Source: an uncultured Christensenellaceae bacterium (lineage in GTDB: Bacteria > Bacillota > Clostridia > Christensenellales > UBA3700). Taken from it: DNA of 64,000 nt. Positions within the stretch are counted from its first letter, which is position 1. Every line of letters starts with the position of its first letter. The translations under genes and the position numbers were made by a program. Of the stretch, positions 26,201-34,868 are shown piece after piece. The notes below the pieces were generated by a model. The model saw only the letters and a program-made list of their open reading frames with translations. It was not told where the DNA came from and made no database searches. Location: positions 105,412-169,411 of the forward strand of contig CAJUOK010000002.1 in NCBI GenBank assembly GCA_910588015.1, in the 5' to 3' direction.

Positions 26201-26829
26201 GGGCGTTCGGCGGCGACGGCTGGGCTTACGATATAGGTTACGGCGGTCTCGACCACGTTCTTGCGCAAGGTCAAAATATCAATATCGTCGTACTCGACAC
26301 CGAAGTATACTCCAACACAGGCGGTCAAGCGTCCAAGTCTTCTCCGACCGGCGCTGTGGCTAAATTCGCGGCAGGCGGCAAGCTCACCAAGAAAAAAGAC
26401 CTCGGCAAGATGGCAATGAGTTACGGATACGTTTACGTTGCTCAAGTTGCTATGGGCGCAAATATGAACCAGTACGTCAAGGCTTTGAAAGAAGCTGAAG
26501 AATACGACGGACCGTCTCTCATCATCTGCTATGCTCCTTGTATCAACCACGGTATCAATATGTCCAACTCGCAGCTCGAAGAAAAGAGAGCCGTTGAAGC
26601 GGGATATTGGCAGTTGTATAGATTCAATCCCGCGCTTGCAGAGCAAGGTAAAAATCCGTTTACCCTCGACAGCAAAGAGGCTACCGCCGATTACAAAGAA
26701 TTCCTTCTCGGCGAAAACAGATACGCTCAACTTGCAAAGGCAAAACCGCAAGTGGCTGAAAAGCTCTTCGCTATCAACGAAAAAGAAGCAAAGGAAAGAT
26801 ACGAAGGCTATAAGAAGCTGTCAGAATAA
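23290..26829 (+). CDS. nifJ: pyruvate:ferredoxin (flavodoxin) oxidoreductase
   Basis: 1179 residues, the full single-chain homodimeric type. The N-terminal pyrimidine-binding domain contains [21 protein letters not shown]. A ferredoxin-like domain around residues 690-765 has [15 protein letters not shown] and [13 protein letters not shown] for two 4Fe-4S clusters. A third cluster uses CAGCGETPY and later Cys. The TPP/Mg motif [12 protein letters not shown] lies near 974, with EVYSNTGGQ after it. It turns pyruvate plus CoA into acetyl-CoA, CO2 and reduced ferredoxin, the central step of anaerobic fermentation. GGAGG precedes the ATG. Confidence 0.98.
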   Translation: [1179 protein letters not shown]

Positions 26830-26851
26830 CAGACAAATAAAGCAAAATTCA

Positions 26852-26881
26852 AAACAAGGGAAGCAAACGCTTCCCTTGTTT
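26852..26881. terminator. bidirectional terminator between PFOR and the anti-sigma-like gene
   Basis: Perfect 13-bp stem AAACAAGGGAAGC/GCTTCCCTTGTTT with loop AAAC. The T-rich sequence on both sides suits both convergent genes. Confidence 0.85.
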
Positions 26882-26905
26882 ATATTTAAATAATTAATTA
26901 ATACT

Positions 26906-27610
26906 TTATATCAATTGTTTTAAATCCGCGTCGGAAGTAAAGATATAAACTTGGTCTTTTAGATATATAACGTATGCCTGCTTATACGACCCGTTGACGG
27001 AATATCTGTTGGTGTATACCAAATATTTGCCGTGAACAAAAGAGTCGTCTGCGTTTCGCAAAATAGCGTTATATCTGCCGTCCATACCCGTGACTTTTTC
27101 TTCAAGCAATACGGTCACTTCGACCGTGACTCCGTCTTTGACGTAATACTCCCTGTATGCGCTCTCGTCTTGCGTAACTTGAGTCTTGGCTATCGTCCAC
27201 CCTTCTTTATAGCCGTAGATAAGACTTATGCCCGAATCCTTGATACTCTTATCGGTGAGCGCAAATGATATATTGTAATCAATATCAAATTGCCAACTAT
27301 AGCGATAATCTATCACGTCTGCTCCGATATTGGAACCGTCGTTATTGTTACCGGAAGAACCGTCTTTTCCACCGAAGACAGATATGGAAATCAACACAAT
27401 AGCCAGCGCGATTACTACAAAAGAACAAGCAAACGAAGTCCAAGCAACGCGTTTTTTACGCTTTGCTTTTACATACTCTTTTCGACTTGAAGATTCAAAC
27501 TCGCCGCCAAGCGCCTTTTTGCTTTGCGTTTTTTGCAACAAGACGTTTTTGTCGGGAGCATTGAGCTCTTCCAAAGCCTTTATTAAGTTATCCTTTTGTT
27601 GTTTTTTCAT
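26906..27610 (-). CDS. putative membrane-anchored anti-sigma factor
   Basis: 234 residues: a cytosolic N-terminus of about 55, one membrane span (FACSFVVIALAIVLISISVF) and an outer domain of about 150 residues that ends TSDADLKQLI. The layout plus the position directly after an ECF sigma gene (60 bases apart) suggests a trans-membrane anti-sigma or sensor. No zinc anti-sigma motif (HxxxCxxC) is seen. GTAAAGG-type ribosome site; start at 27610. Confidence 0.55.
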   Translation of the reverse strand: MKKQQKDNLIKALEELNAPDKNVLLQKTQSKKALGGEFESSSRKEYVKAKRKKRVAWTSFACSFVVIALAIVLISISVFGGKDGSSGNNNDGSNIGADVIDYRYSWQFDIDYNISFALTDKSIKDSGISLIYGYKEGWTIAKTQVTQDESAYREYYVKDGVTVEVTVLLEEKVTGMDGRYNAILRNADDSFVHGKYLVYTNRYSVNGSYKQAYVIYLKDQVYIFTSDADLKQLI

Positions 27611-27670
27611 TCTTTCCTCTATATTTAATACACTCGTGTTTAGTTTTTGTATCGCGTCTTAATGATAATA

Positions 27671-28204
27671 TTACAAATAATCTTTGAGCTTGGCTACGGC
27701 TTTTTTATATATTCTCTGAATTGCTCCAAGCGATTTATCGGTATTATTTGCAATTTCTCTAAAAGTCATATCAAAATAAAACTTATAATATATTATCAAA
27801 TATTCCTCTTCATTGAGCAATTTCAAACCTTCTCTGACGGCAATCGAACTTACCTTTTCGTCAATATTTTCTTTGGTGGCAATAATATTTTCATTAAGCG
27901 GCGCAAAAGAGCGTACCTTTTCGCCTCTCTTCATATTGAGATATTTGTTTTTTAACGCTTTGCAAAGATAATTAAAAGCTTTGTATCCGCTCTTGTAATG
28001 CTCGGCAATATATTGAATATTTGCGAATATCTCCGCAACCAAATCTTCGGCGGTCATAGTGTGACGGCAATATTTCATCGCCACGCTGAAAAGCCCTCTG
28101 TAAGTAAGTTCAAAAAGTTCGGCAATACTTTGGGTATTGCCCTGACGAATATCTATTAAGCATTTGCCGACGGCGTCGTCGATATTTCTGTCAGTTGCCT
28201 TCAT
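27671..28204 (-). CDS. ECF-type sigma-70 family factor
   Basis: 177 residues. Region 2 includes FELTYRGLFSVAMKYCRHTM, then AEDLVAEIFANI. Region 4 is LNEEEYLIIYYKFYFDMTFREIA with HTH NNTDKSLGAIQRIYKKAV. It directs RNA polymerase to its own promoters in response to a signal passed by the downstream membrane protein. Divergent from the VWA lipoprotein at 28330, which may be its target. Confidence 0.88.
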   Translation of the reverse strand: MKATDRNIDDAVGKCLIDIRQGNTQSIAELFELTYRGLFSVAMKYCRHTMTAEDLVAEIFANIQYIAEHYKSGYKAFNYLCKALKNKYLNMKRGEKVRSFAPLNENIIATKENIDEKVSSIAVREGLKLLNEEEYLIIYYKFYFDMTFREIANNTDKSLGAIQRIYKKAVAKLKDYL

Positions 28205-28329
28205 ATATTGAGAGTATCATATATTCCCAAGCGTTGTCAATATACGATTTTAAAAAAAGTTTTAATCAAAGCGATACAAACGGCGTTTTATTGTGTAGTA
28301 TTAGACGAACACAAATTAGGAGGCGTTTT

Positions 28330-29880
28330 ATGAGAAAAAAACAAATTACTTTAACTATTGCCGTCGCGCTTATATCAATTTGCTTACTGTTTGCATATGC
28401 CGCTTGCTCGACACCGGGTCACAACGACAAAGGTGAATATTATCCGGACGGCTATCCGCCTCCCAGCGCCGGAGACGACGGAACAATTGGCGGAGAGGAC
28501 GCGCCAAACACAACAATAAGAGAAAATCCGATAATTGATACTGCAGAGCAAAACGACCTATACTTTTCCGTAGACACGCATACAGCTATGTATACGCAAT
28601 TAAAAAATATGATTCTCAACGGAAGTTATTACGGCTCGTATGCTCAATACGTCAAGATAGACCAAATGTTGAATTACTTCAAATACGATTACGCCGCTCC
28701 GCAAGACGACGAACTTTTGGCAATCAACGCTTCCGTATTCGACTGCCCCTACAACGCCGAGAAAAAGTTGCTTCGCGTGGGACTGACGTCAAAGAGCGTC
28801 GAACTCGCCGCAATGCGCAACAACGTAGTTTTGCTTCTCGACGTATCCGGTTCTATGAGCGGAGAGAATAAAATCGAACTTATGAAAAAAGCTATGATAC
28901 AAATGTTGAACAATATCAATCCCGAGGATAGCGTATCTATAGTTACTTACAGCCACAAAACAAGAGTCGTTGCCGACGGCTTGAAAGTCGGCGAAAACCT
29001 CAAAGAACTTACGCGTAAAATAAACGATTTGAGAGCCGACGGCGGCACCAACGGCGAAGGCGGCATCCAAAAGGCTTACGAAGTGGCAAAAAAACACTTC
29101 ATCGAAGACGGTAACAACAGAGTTATTCTTGCCACAGACGGAGATTTTAATATCGGCATAAGCTCATATGGCGACCTTAAAGAATTTATCGCGTCAAAAC
29201 GCAACGACGGAATATATCTTACCTGCATAGGATTGGGAGAAAATTACGACTACTCTTCTTCCACTATGGAAGCGCTTGCGAAGAGCGGCAACGGTTATTG
29301 GGGATATATAAATAATATGGACGACGCGAAAAAACTGCTAGTCGACGATTTGTCTTCAACTATTATTACTATCGCAAAAGACGTAAAAGCAAAGATAGTT
29401 TTCAATGCCGACACAGTAAAAAATTACAGATTACTGGGATACGAAAGTAACCTGCTCTCCAGCGACGATTACGAAGACAATACGACTGACGCGGGAGAAA
29501 TAGGCACCGGATTTACTCTTTCGCTGTGCTTCGAAATACAGCTTGCTGAAGACGCAGACCTTTCTCAAATACAAAATATTGCCAATGTCAACATTAGATA
29601 TAAAGACGCAAAAGCAAGCCAAGACGATTTTTCGAAAGAAATCGATTTGCCGATAAATTCAGATTGCATTACCCCAACGCCGTCGCAAGACGACAAATTT
29701 GCGGCAAGCGTAATAGAATTTGCTTTGATTCTTCTTGATTCAAGATACAAATCCGACGCAAATCTCGACAACGTTATCGAAAGATTAAAGTCTTTGGAAT
29801 TGAACGACGAATACAAAATACAGTTCCTCCAAGTAGTTGAAACGTATAAACAAAACCTCGGCAAAACCAACTTGCGATAA
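28330..29880 (+). CDS. VWA-domain lipoprotein with YfbK-like N-terminus
   Basis: 516 residues from the ATG at 28330 (TTAGGAGGCG upstream). Signal peptide with lipobox AYAAC. A YfbK-type segment (FSVDTHTAMYTQLKNMI...IDQMLNYFKYDY) precedes a von Willebrand A domain. Its metal site DVSGSMSGENK (about 170), TNGEGG and ATDGDFN are intact. A C-terminal YfbK-type domain closes the protein. Such proteins act in protein interaction outside the membrane; the exact role is unknown. Divergent from the ECF sigma gene. Confidence 0.85.
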   Translation: MRKKQITLTIAVALISICLLFAYAACSTPGHNDKGEYYPDGYPPPSAGDDGTIGGEDAPNTTIRENPIIDTAEQNDLYFSVDTHTAMYTQLKNMILNGSYYGSYAQYVKIDQMLNYFKYDYAAPQDDELLAINASVFDCPYNAEKKLLRVGLTSKSVELAAMRNNVVLLLDVSGSMSGENKIELMKKAMIQMLNNINPEDSVSIVTYSHKTRVVADGLKVGENLKELTRKINDLRADGGTNGEGGIQKAYEVAKKHFIEDGNNRVILATDGDFNIGISSYGDLKEFIASKRNDGIYLTCIGLGENYDYSSSTMEALAKSGNGYWGYINNMDDAKKLLVDDLSSTIITIAKDVKAKIVFNADTVKNYRLLGYESNLLSSDDYEDNTTDAGEIGTGFTLSLCFEIQLAEDADLSQIQNIANVNIRYKDAKASQDDFSKEIDLPINSDCITPTPSQDDKFAASVIEFALILLDSRYKSDANLDNVIERLKSLELNDEYKIQFLQVVETYKQNLGKTNLR

Positions 29881-29933
29881 TTTTCCTAATCGACACCTTA
29901 TACCTATAAAATTAAAGTCTTTATATCTATAAA

Positions 29934-29967
29934 ACAAATGGCTGCCGCTTTTGCGGTAGCCATTTGT
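29934..29967. terminator. strong hairpin between convergent genes
   Basis: 15-bp stem starting ACAAATGGCT and closing AGCCATTTGT with loop TTTT and one G-T. A weaker outer inverted repeat CTTATACCTA/TAGGTATAAG flanks it. It serves the VWA gene and the convergent BspA-type gene. Confidence 0.8.
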
Positions 29968-30007
29968 CTAGGAGATTAGGTATAAGCGTGACAATGTCAC
30001 AATAATT

Positions 30008-33000
30008 TTATAAGCGCGTTTCGCTTGCGCCGTACCCCCATACGACAGACGCATAATTTTTATTCGACATATCCGTGATATTCCAATCGTCGCCCCAACC
30101 GTCGGGCTTTTGGCTTGCCTCGCAATAAACGGTCAAATTTCCGCAATTTAAAAATGCCGAATCGGCGATTTGCGTAACGCTTAAAGGTATTATGACCGTC
30201 TCCAACTTTTTGCAAGAGGCAAACGCTTTGATATCTATTTTCTCTACGCCGTTCAATATCTCTACGCGAGTAAGATTACCGTAAAAGGCATAACTGAAAC
30301 TTTTAAAATTATTTTCAGAAATAACCTTACCGCCGTTTATTGTAAGCTCTTTCACATTATTTATATAATTATTCGCGGGACTACTACCTCTGAAACTCAA
30401 TAATGCAATTGTAGGAACTGTAATTTTCGTCAAATTATCGCAGTAATTAAAAGACGTTGAGTGAATGGTTTTCAGCTTGCTAGGAAGTTCTATGCTTGTC
30501 AAAGCGCAAGATGCAAACGCCCAAACTCCGATACTTTCCACGCTGTTCGGCAGATTTATACTTGTCAAACTTCGACAATACTCAAAAGCACCTGCTCCTA
30601 TTTCTATTAGATTACTGTCTTTACCGAATATCACTTTTATCAATTTTTCTCTCCAATAAAATGTATCTTCTTCTATGACGGTCACTCCGTCGGGAATTCT
30701 TATTTCCCCTTCTATTTTTTTGGAACGTAAATAATAGACGTCTGTAATTTATCGTACAAAATACCGTCGAGGTCAGAATAAACGGCATTGTTTGCATTTA
30801 CCCGTATGCTCTTTAACGAAATATTACGCTCGAACGCATATCTGCCTATGTTGACCACTCCAGACGGAAATACAATACTTTCCATATTTCCCATAATAGA
30901 GTTGTCTGCAATTACGGTGACTCTGTTACCGTTTATAAATTCGGGAAGTTCTAAATCGGTAATGCGGTTTATATTATAACTGACAATAGTTATTGTCCCT
31001 TCGTTCGTCAATCCCCATTCTATTCCGTTCGCCGTCTCTCCGTGCGATTTATAATCCCAAACCAAAGGGTTGAAATTATAATTCCATTCGTTGCTCCAAC
31101 CGCTCGGCTTGCTTTTTACTTCGCAATAAACAATGGCATTGCAATTTTTAAAAATTTTTGCCCCGATTCTTTCGACGCTTGAGGGAATCAAGATACTGTG
31201 CAAATCGCGCCGTCCCTCAAATGCATTGTCGGCTATTACTTTTACGCCTTCGGGGATAACTACGTTGCCTTGAAGCGATTGAGGAATATGCAGTGTTTCT
31301 GTCATACCTTTATCATACAGTATGCCGTCCTTACTGCTAAAATATTTATTGCCGCTGTTTACGTTTATTTTTTCAAGAGCGGCGCAATCGTAAAATATCT
31401 CTTCCCCCATTATTCTTACCGTGCTCGGTATTGTAACGTTCTTTACATTTGAGCCTTTGAAAATATCAAACAAAGAAACTACCGGTTTGTTATCTATAAG
31501 GGCAGGGATTTCTATATTTTCATCATCGCCCTTAAAACGCGTAATATATATTTCGCCTTGACGTTCGACGTAATCGTAATTCGAATCGGAAGTTACGTTG
31601 CGGTATCCCCAAACGACTGTCGCCGTATTCGGCGCCCAAGACTCTGCCCAGCCGTTCGGCTTGCTTGCAGGTTCGCAATAAAACACCGTATCTACGCAAC
31701 CGCTGAATGCCTGCGCGTTGATAACGTCGACTCCTATTGACAATGTTACGCTTTTCAACGCCGAGCAATTCTCAAATGCATAACTGCTTATCTCTTTGAC
31801 ATCGTTATTAAGCTCTACAGCCGTAATATTATTGCAATTTCTAAACGACTGCCTTCCAATCACGGTATTTCCGTAGACTTTGACGGTTTTTAGAGAATTT
31901 GGCACAGAAGAATTATTATAAGACACAGCGTTGAAAATCATTCCTAAAAATGCTGTTTGTAAATCTTCGTTGGAAGTTCCTACAAAAGGAACGGTCAAAC
32001 TTTCTATACTGTTACACCCTGCAAACGCTCCTCTGCTAATTCCCGTTACATAGTCAGGCACGCAAATGTCAATTGCATTTTTATCTTTTATACCCGTAAT
32101 AACGCACTCCGTCTTACTCGACAAGAACTCAAACGGCTTTATATCGTCTTTTACTTTCCATAAAGCAGTAAAATCTGCGTTGCCTTGAATATTGAATTTA
32201 TATTCCTTTTCAACGGAAACCAATTGATTGTTTTGGTCATACCAACCTACAAAATCGTATCCGTTAATGGGTGTTGCCGTTATAGTAACGGCAGAATCAA
32301 AATCGTAAAAACCGCTTCCCTCGATTTCTCCCATCAACGGATTTAAATTGGTGAGCCAAACGCGACAACTATTAGGTTGCCAACGCGCGGTAAATACTTC
32401 GCCGTCCATACCGTCCGCGCTTTCGATTCCTATGCCTAAGATATTTGTCATTTTCTTGTCTTTATTGTACCAACCTGTAAAAGCGTATCCGTTCCTCTTT
32501 GGTACGGGCAGCCTATAAAGTTCAACGTCGCTAATCTCAAAAGTTGTTTTTTCAAGAGCTTCTCCGCCGTTGACGTCGAGCGTTACCGTAACGACGTTAG
32601 GGCTAGGACCCCAAACCTCTTCCCAAACTGCGTAAAGCGTAGTATCGGCGTCTGTTTTATCCTTTTTAAAGTTCCAAATTATTTTTTCGGTATTACTTTT
32701 GGACCAACATATAAATGTATATCCGTCTCTAACGGGAGCATTTGGTTCATTGATATAACTGTTTGCCGACGTCTTTTGAGACATTATTGATTGTCCGTCG
32801 GCAAATTTGCCGCCGACAGCGTCGAACGTTACGGTAATAAGACTGTCGCCCGACGGCAGTTTGCTCTCAAGACAATAATATAAATTGTCGCCAAGTCCGT
32901 CTATTTTTATTTTACCTTCGCCTATAGTTCCGCTATGCAAAAATTCACTCTGTCCCAAAGCGTCAAGATAAAAATCTATCTTGCCGTCTTTTACCTTAAA

Positions 33001-33201
33001 AGTTCCCCCCAAATTCAAGCTATTTGACCATTTGTCACCCTTCAAAATAATATAGTCCGATTTGTCGGCTTGCCCGTTGAGCGTAAGATAATATGTACCG
33101 TCATACATACCGCTATCATCGGAATCTTTGCAGGCGACCAGAGCCGTAATGCATAAAATTACGACAACGATGCTCAAAATCACAATAATTTTCTTTTTCA
33201 T
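30008..33201 (-). pseudogene. large BspA-type LRR lipoprotein split by a frameshift in an A7 run
   Basis: The first frame (33201 to 30712) codes 829 residues: lipoprotein signal with lipobox ALVAC, then three InlB/Flg_new-type repeats of about 70 residues ending in W (around 130-350), then BspA leucine-rich repeats. It stops at TAG directly after CCAAAAAAA. Adding one A continues as PKKIEGEIRIPDGVTVIEED into the frame ending at 30008, which has more of the same repeats and the cap YCEASQKPDGWGDDW. The intact protein would be about 1064 residues. Either the gene is recently broken or the run is misread. Confidence 0.8.
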
Positions 33202-33291
33202 TTTCTCCTCTCCTTATTTTTATATTTTAGATTCATAACTACGTAATAAACATAGTCGTTATCCAATCTTTCTACGATATAAAATTATGAA

Positions 33292-33412
33292 AAAAGTATA
33301 CTTTTACTGACCAAACTATTGCAAAAAGATATTGCATATGTTATAATCTAATAGAATAAAAAATGCGTGATTTAAGACGTATTATTTCTTTCAAAAAAAG
33401 TATACATTTTTT
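33292..33412. promoter_or_regulatory. two operator-like palindromes upstream of the BspA-type gene
   Basis: AAAAGTATACTTTT is a perfect 14-bp palindrome at 33292-33305. AAAAAGTATACATTTTTT at 33395-33412 is a near copy 103 bases away. They lie in the 310-base gap upstream of the lipoprotein start, which otherwise shows no gene. The regulator is unknown. Confidence 0.4.
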
Positions 33413-33504
33413 GGAAAATACCATATAATATACTGTTTTTGTTGTCATAAATTAATTTGGCAATATCGCTTCTGCATCAAACAATATATATTTTTCTAAC
33501 AAAG

Positions 33505-33535
33505 AAAAAACGGCTTAATCAATAAACCGTTTTTT
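33505..33535 (-). terminator. terminator of the glycosylase operon
   Basis: Stem AAAAAACGG/CCGTTTTTT with a 13-base loop that contains the stop codon of the gene at 33515. Can act in either direction. Confidence 0.7.
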
Positions 33536-34009
33536 ATAAGCGTCTGAGTCCAAAAACTTTTTTACTTCCAACCACTCGTTTTCGTTCCACTTACCCGCGT
33601 TGGCAGGAGAAGTAGACGGAAGATAATTGAATTTTAGGTGCGGATAAGTCTTGCAAGCGGTGTCATATGATTTCCTTCCGTTGCAAAAAATCGCTCTTAT
33701 ATTTGCAGTCGCCAACACTTTTTCAATATCGTTGGGCACGATATCTTTGATATCGCTGTCAAGCGAACCCTTTCTGTTGCACGAATATATTATATCCATA
33801 AGAGCGATATTGTTGTCAAGCAGCCACTGTCTTTTGCCGTCTATACTTTCGGGAACCTGCGAATTTGCGACTTTAGCTATAATACTCCAAAATCTATTGC
33901 GCGGATGCATATAATAAAATCCCATCTCAAGGGATTTTACCGAAGCCATACTGCCTAAAATAAGCACTTTGCTGTTTTGATTATAAATCGGTTGAAAAGA
34001 ATAAATCAT
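33515..34009 (-). CDS. DNA glycosylase, uracil/hypoxanthine-DNA glycosylase family
   Basis: 164 residues. VLILGSMASVKSLEMGFYYMHP with PRNRFW is the family start (GSxPS-like motif plus the Asn/Trp active-site segment), and STSPANAGKW near residue 140 is the second catalytic loop. The pattern fits the hypoxanthine-DNA glycosylase branch, which removes deaminated adenine. Last gene of a leftward row; its start nearly touches the upstream stop. Confidence 0.85.
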   Translation of the reverse strand: MIYSFQPIYNQNSKVLILGSMASVKSLEMGFYYMHPRNRFWSIIAKVANSQVPESIDGKRQWLLDNNIALMDIIYSCNRKGSLDSDIKDIVPNDIEKVLATANIRAIFCNGRKSYDTACKTYPHLKFNYLPSTSPANAGKWNENEWLEVKKFLDSDAYKKRFID

Positions 34010-34010
34010 A

Positions 34011-34838
34011 TTATTTGCTTATGAATATCTTTGTGCACGGAGCTTGTCCGTTAAGCACCTCCGATATGGAAAAACGCGGATTGGCTATATATACTTGACT
34101 GCCGTTCTTGAGAGGCTCTTTGATATACTCGAGCTTTGCAACGGCGCCGTTTGCGCCTACTCTCGAAGAACCTTTGCACATACCTTGCGCCTCGCATACT
34201 GCGTCGATAACTTCGTAACTGTCTTTGCCCGTAATGCTCTTTATCAAAGTGCTTTCGTCTGAAGGATTAGAATAGATGCCCAACGTCGAAGTATAAATCA
34301 AAAGCGTTTTACACTTGACGAGACAAGCTATCTGCGAAGCCGTTTCGTCGTTGTCCATACAATGCACCACGTCTTTTCTGCACTTGGCAAGCTCTTGCAA
34401 TTCCACTTTGTCTATCTCTTCCGAAGATAGCGGGTCGTTGTAATTTATAATAGGTATAGCGCCTTGCGAAGGACATCTCAAAAGCAATTTTTTGAGATTT
34501 TCTTTTTTTGCGGGGTCGTTGAAATGCCTGTGTTCAACAAGTATCTGTCTTACGGAATACTTTGGGTCGATATATTGGCGGTAGTTGTTCATTAAGATAG
34601 TCTGCCCCTGCGCCGCATAGTCGACTTTAACTTCGCCGTAATCGCCGTCTATCTCCTTGCCGTTGCGTCTTATATAATCTATTCTGCCAATCTCCGTAGC
34701 TCCGCTGGACACCCATATATATCCCGCTTTCAATTCTCTGCTGATTCTTGCTATAGCGTTGTAGTCTATATCTCCCCACGCCTTATTAACAAGCGCCATA
34801 GAGCCTACTTTTCCAACCAATTCTATATCGAATTTCAT
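34011..34838 (-). CDS. amino-acid-kinase family protein, glutamate 5-kinase-like
   Basis: 275 residues with the amino acid kinase fold: IELVGKVGSMALVN, YIWVSSGATEIGR and PIINYNDPLSS. CMDNDETASQIACLVKCKTLLIYTSTLGIY resembles the ProB stretch DND...A...LLTDxxGLY. GKG-like SSRVGANGAVAKLE matches the GGMxTK region only weakly. Glutamate 5-kinase makes glutamyl phosphate for proline. No PUA domain and no proA neighbour, so substrate is open. Confidence 0.6.
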   Translation of the reverse strand: MKFDIELVGKVGSMALVNKAWGDIDYNAIARISRELKAGYIWVSSGATEIGRIDYIRRNGKEIDGDYGEVKVDYAAQGQTILMNNYRQYIDPKYSVRQILVEHRHFNDPAKKENLKKLLLRCPSQGAIPIINYNDPLSSEEIDKVELQELAKCRKDVVHCMDNDETASQIACLVKCKTLLIYTSTLGIYSNPSDESTLIKSITGKDSYEVIDAVCEAQGMCKGSSRVGANGAVAKLEYIKEPLKNGSQVYIANPRFSISEVLNGQAPCTKIFISK

Positions 34839-34868
34839 AATGCCAACCTCTTTTGATTTTCTCCTAAA

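Noticed and set aside
24604..26751. Long open frame (715 codons) on the minus strand opposite PFOR
   Set aside because: It mirrors a strongly conserved gene with biased codons, has no ribosome site and no recognisable protein features. The same holds for 23254-24465.
34011..34838. Naming the kinase proB outright
   Set aside because: The PUA domain and a proA neighbour are missing and the late nucleotide motif is weak, so only a family-level call is given.
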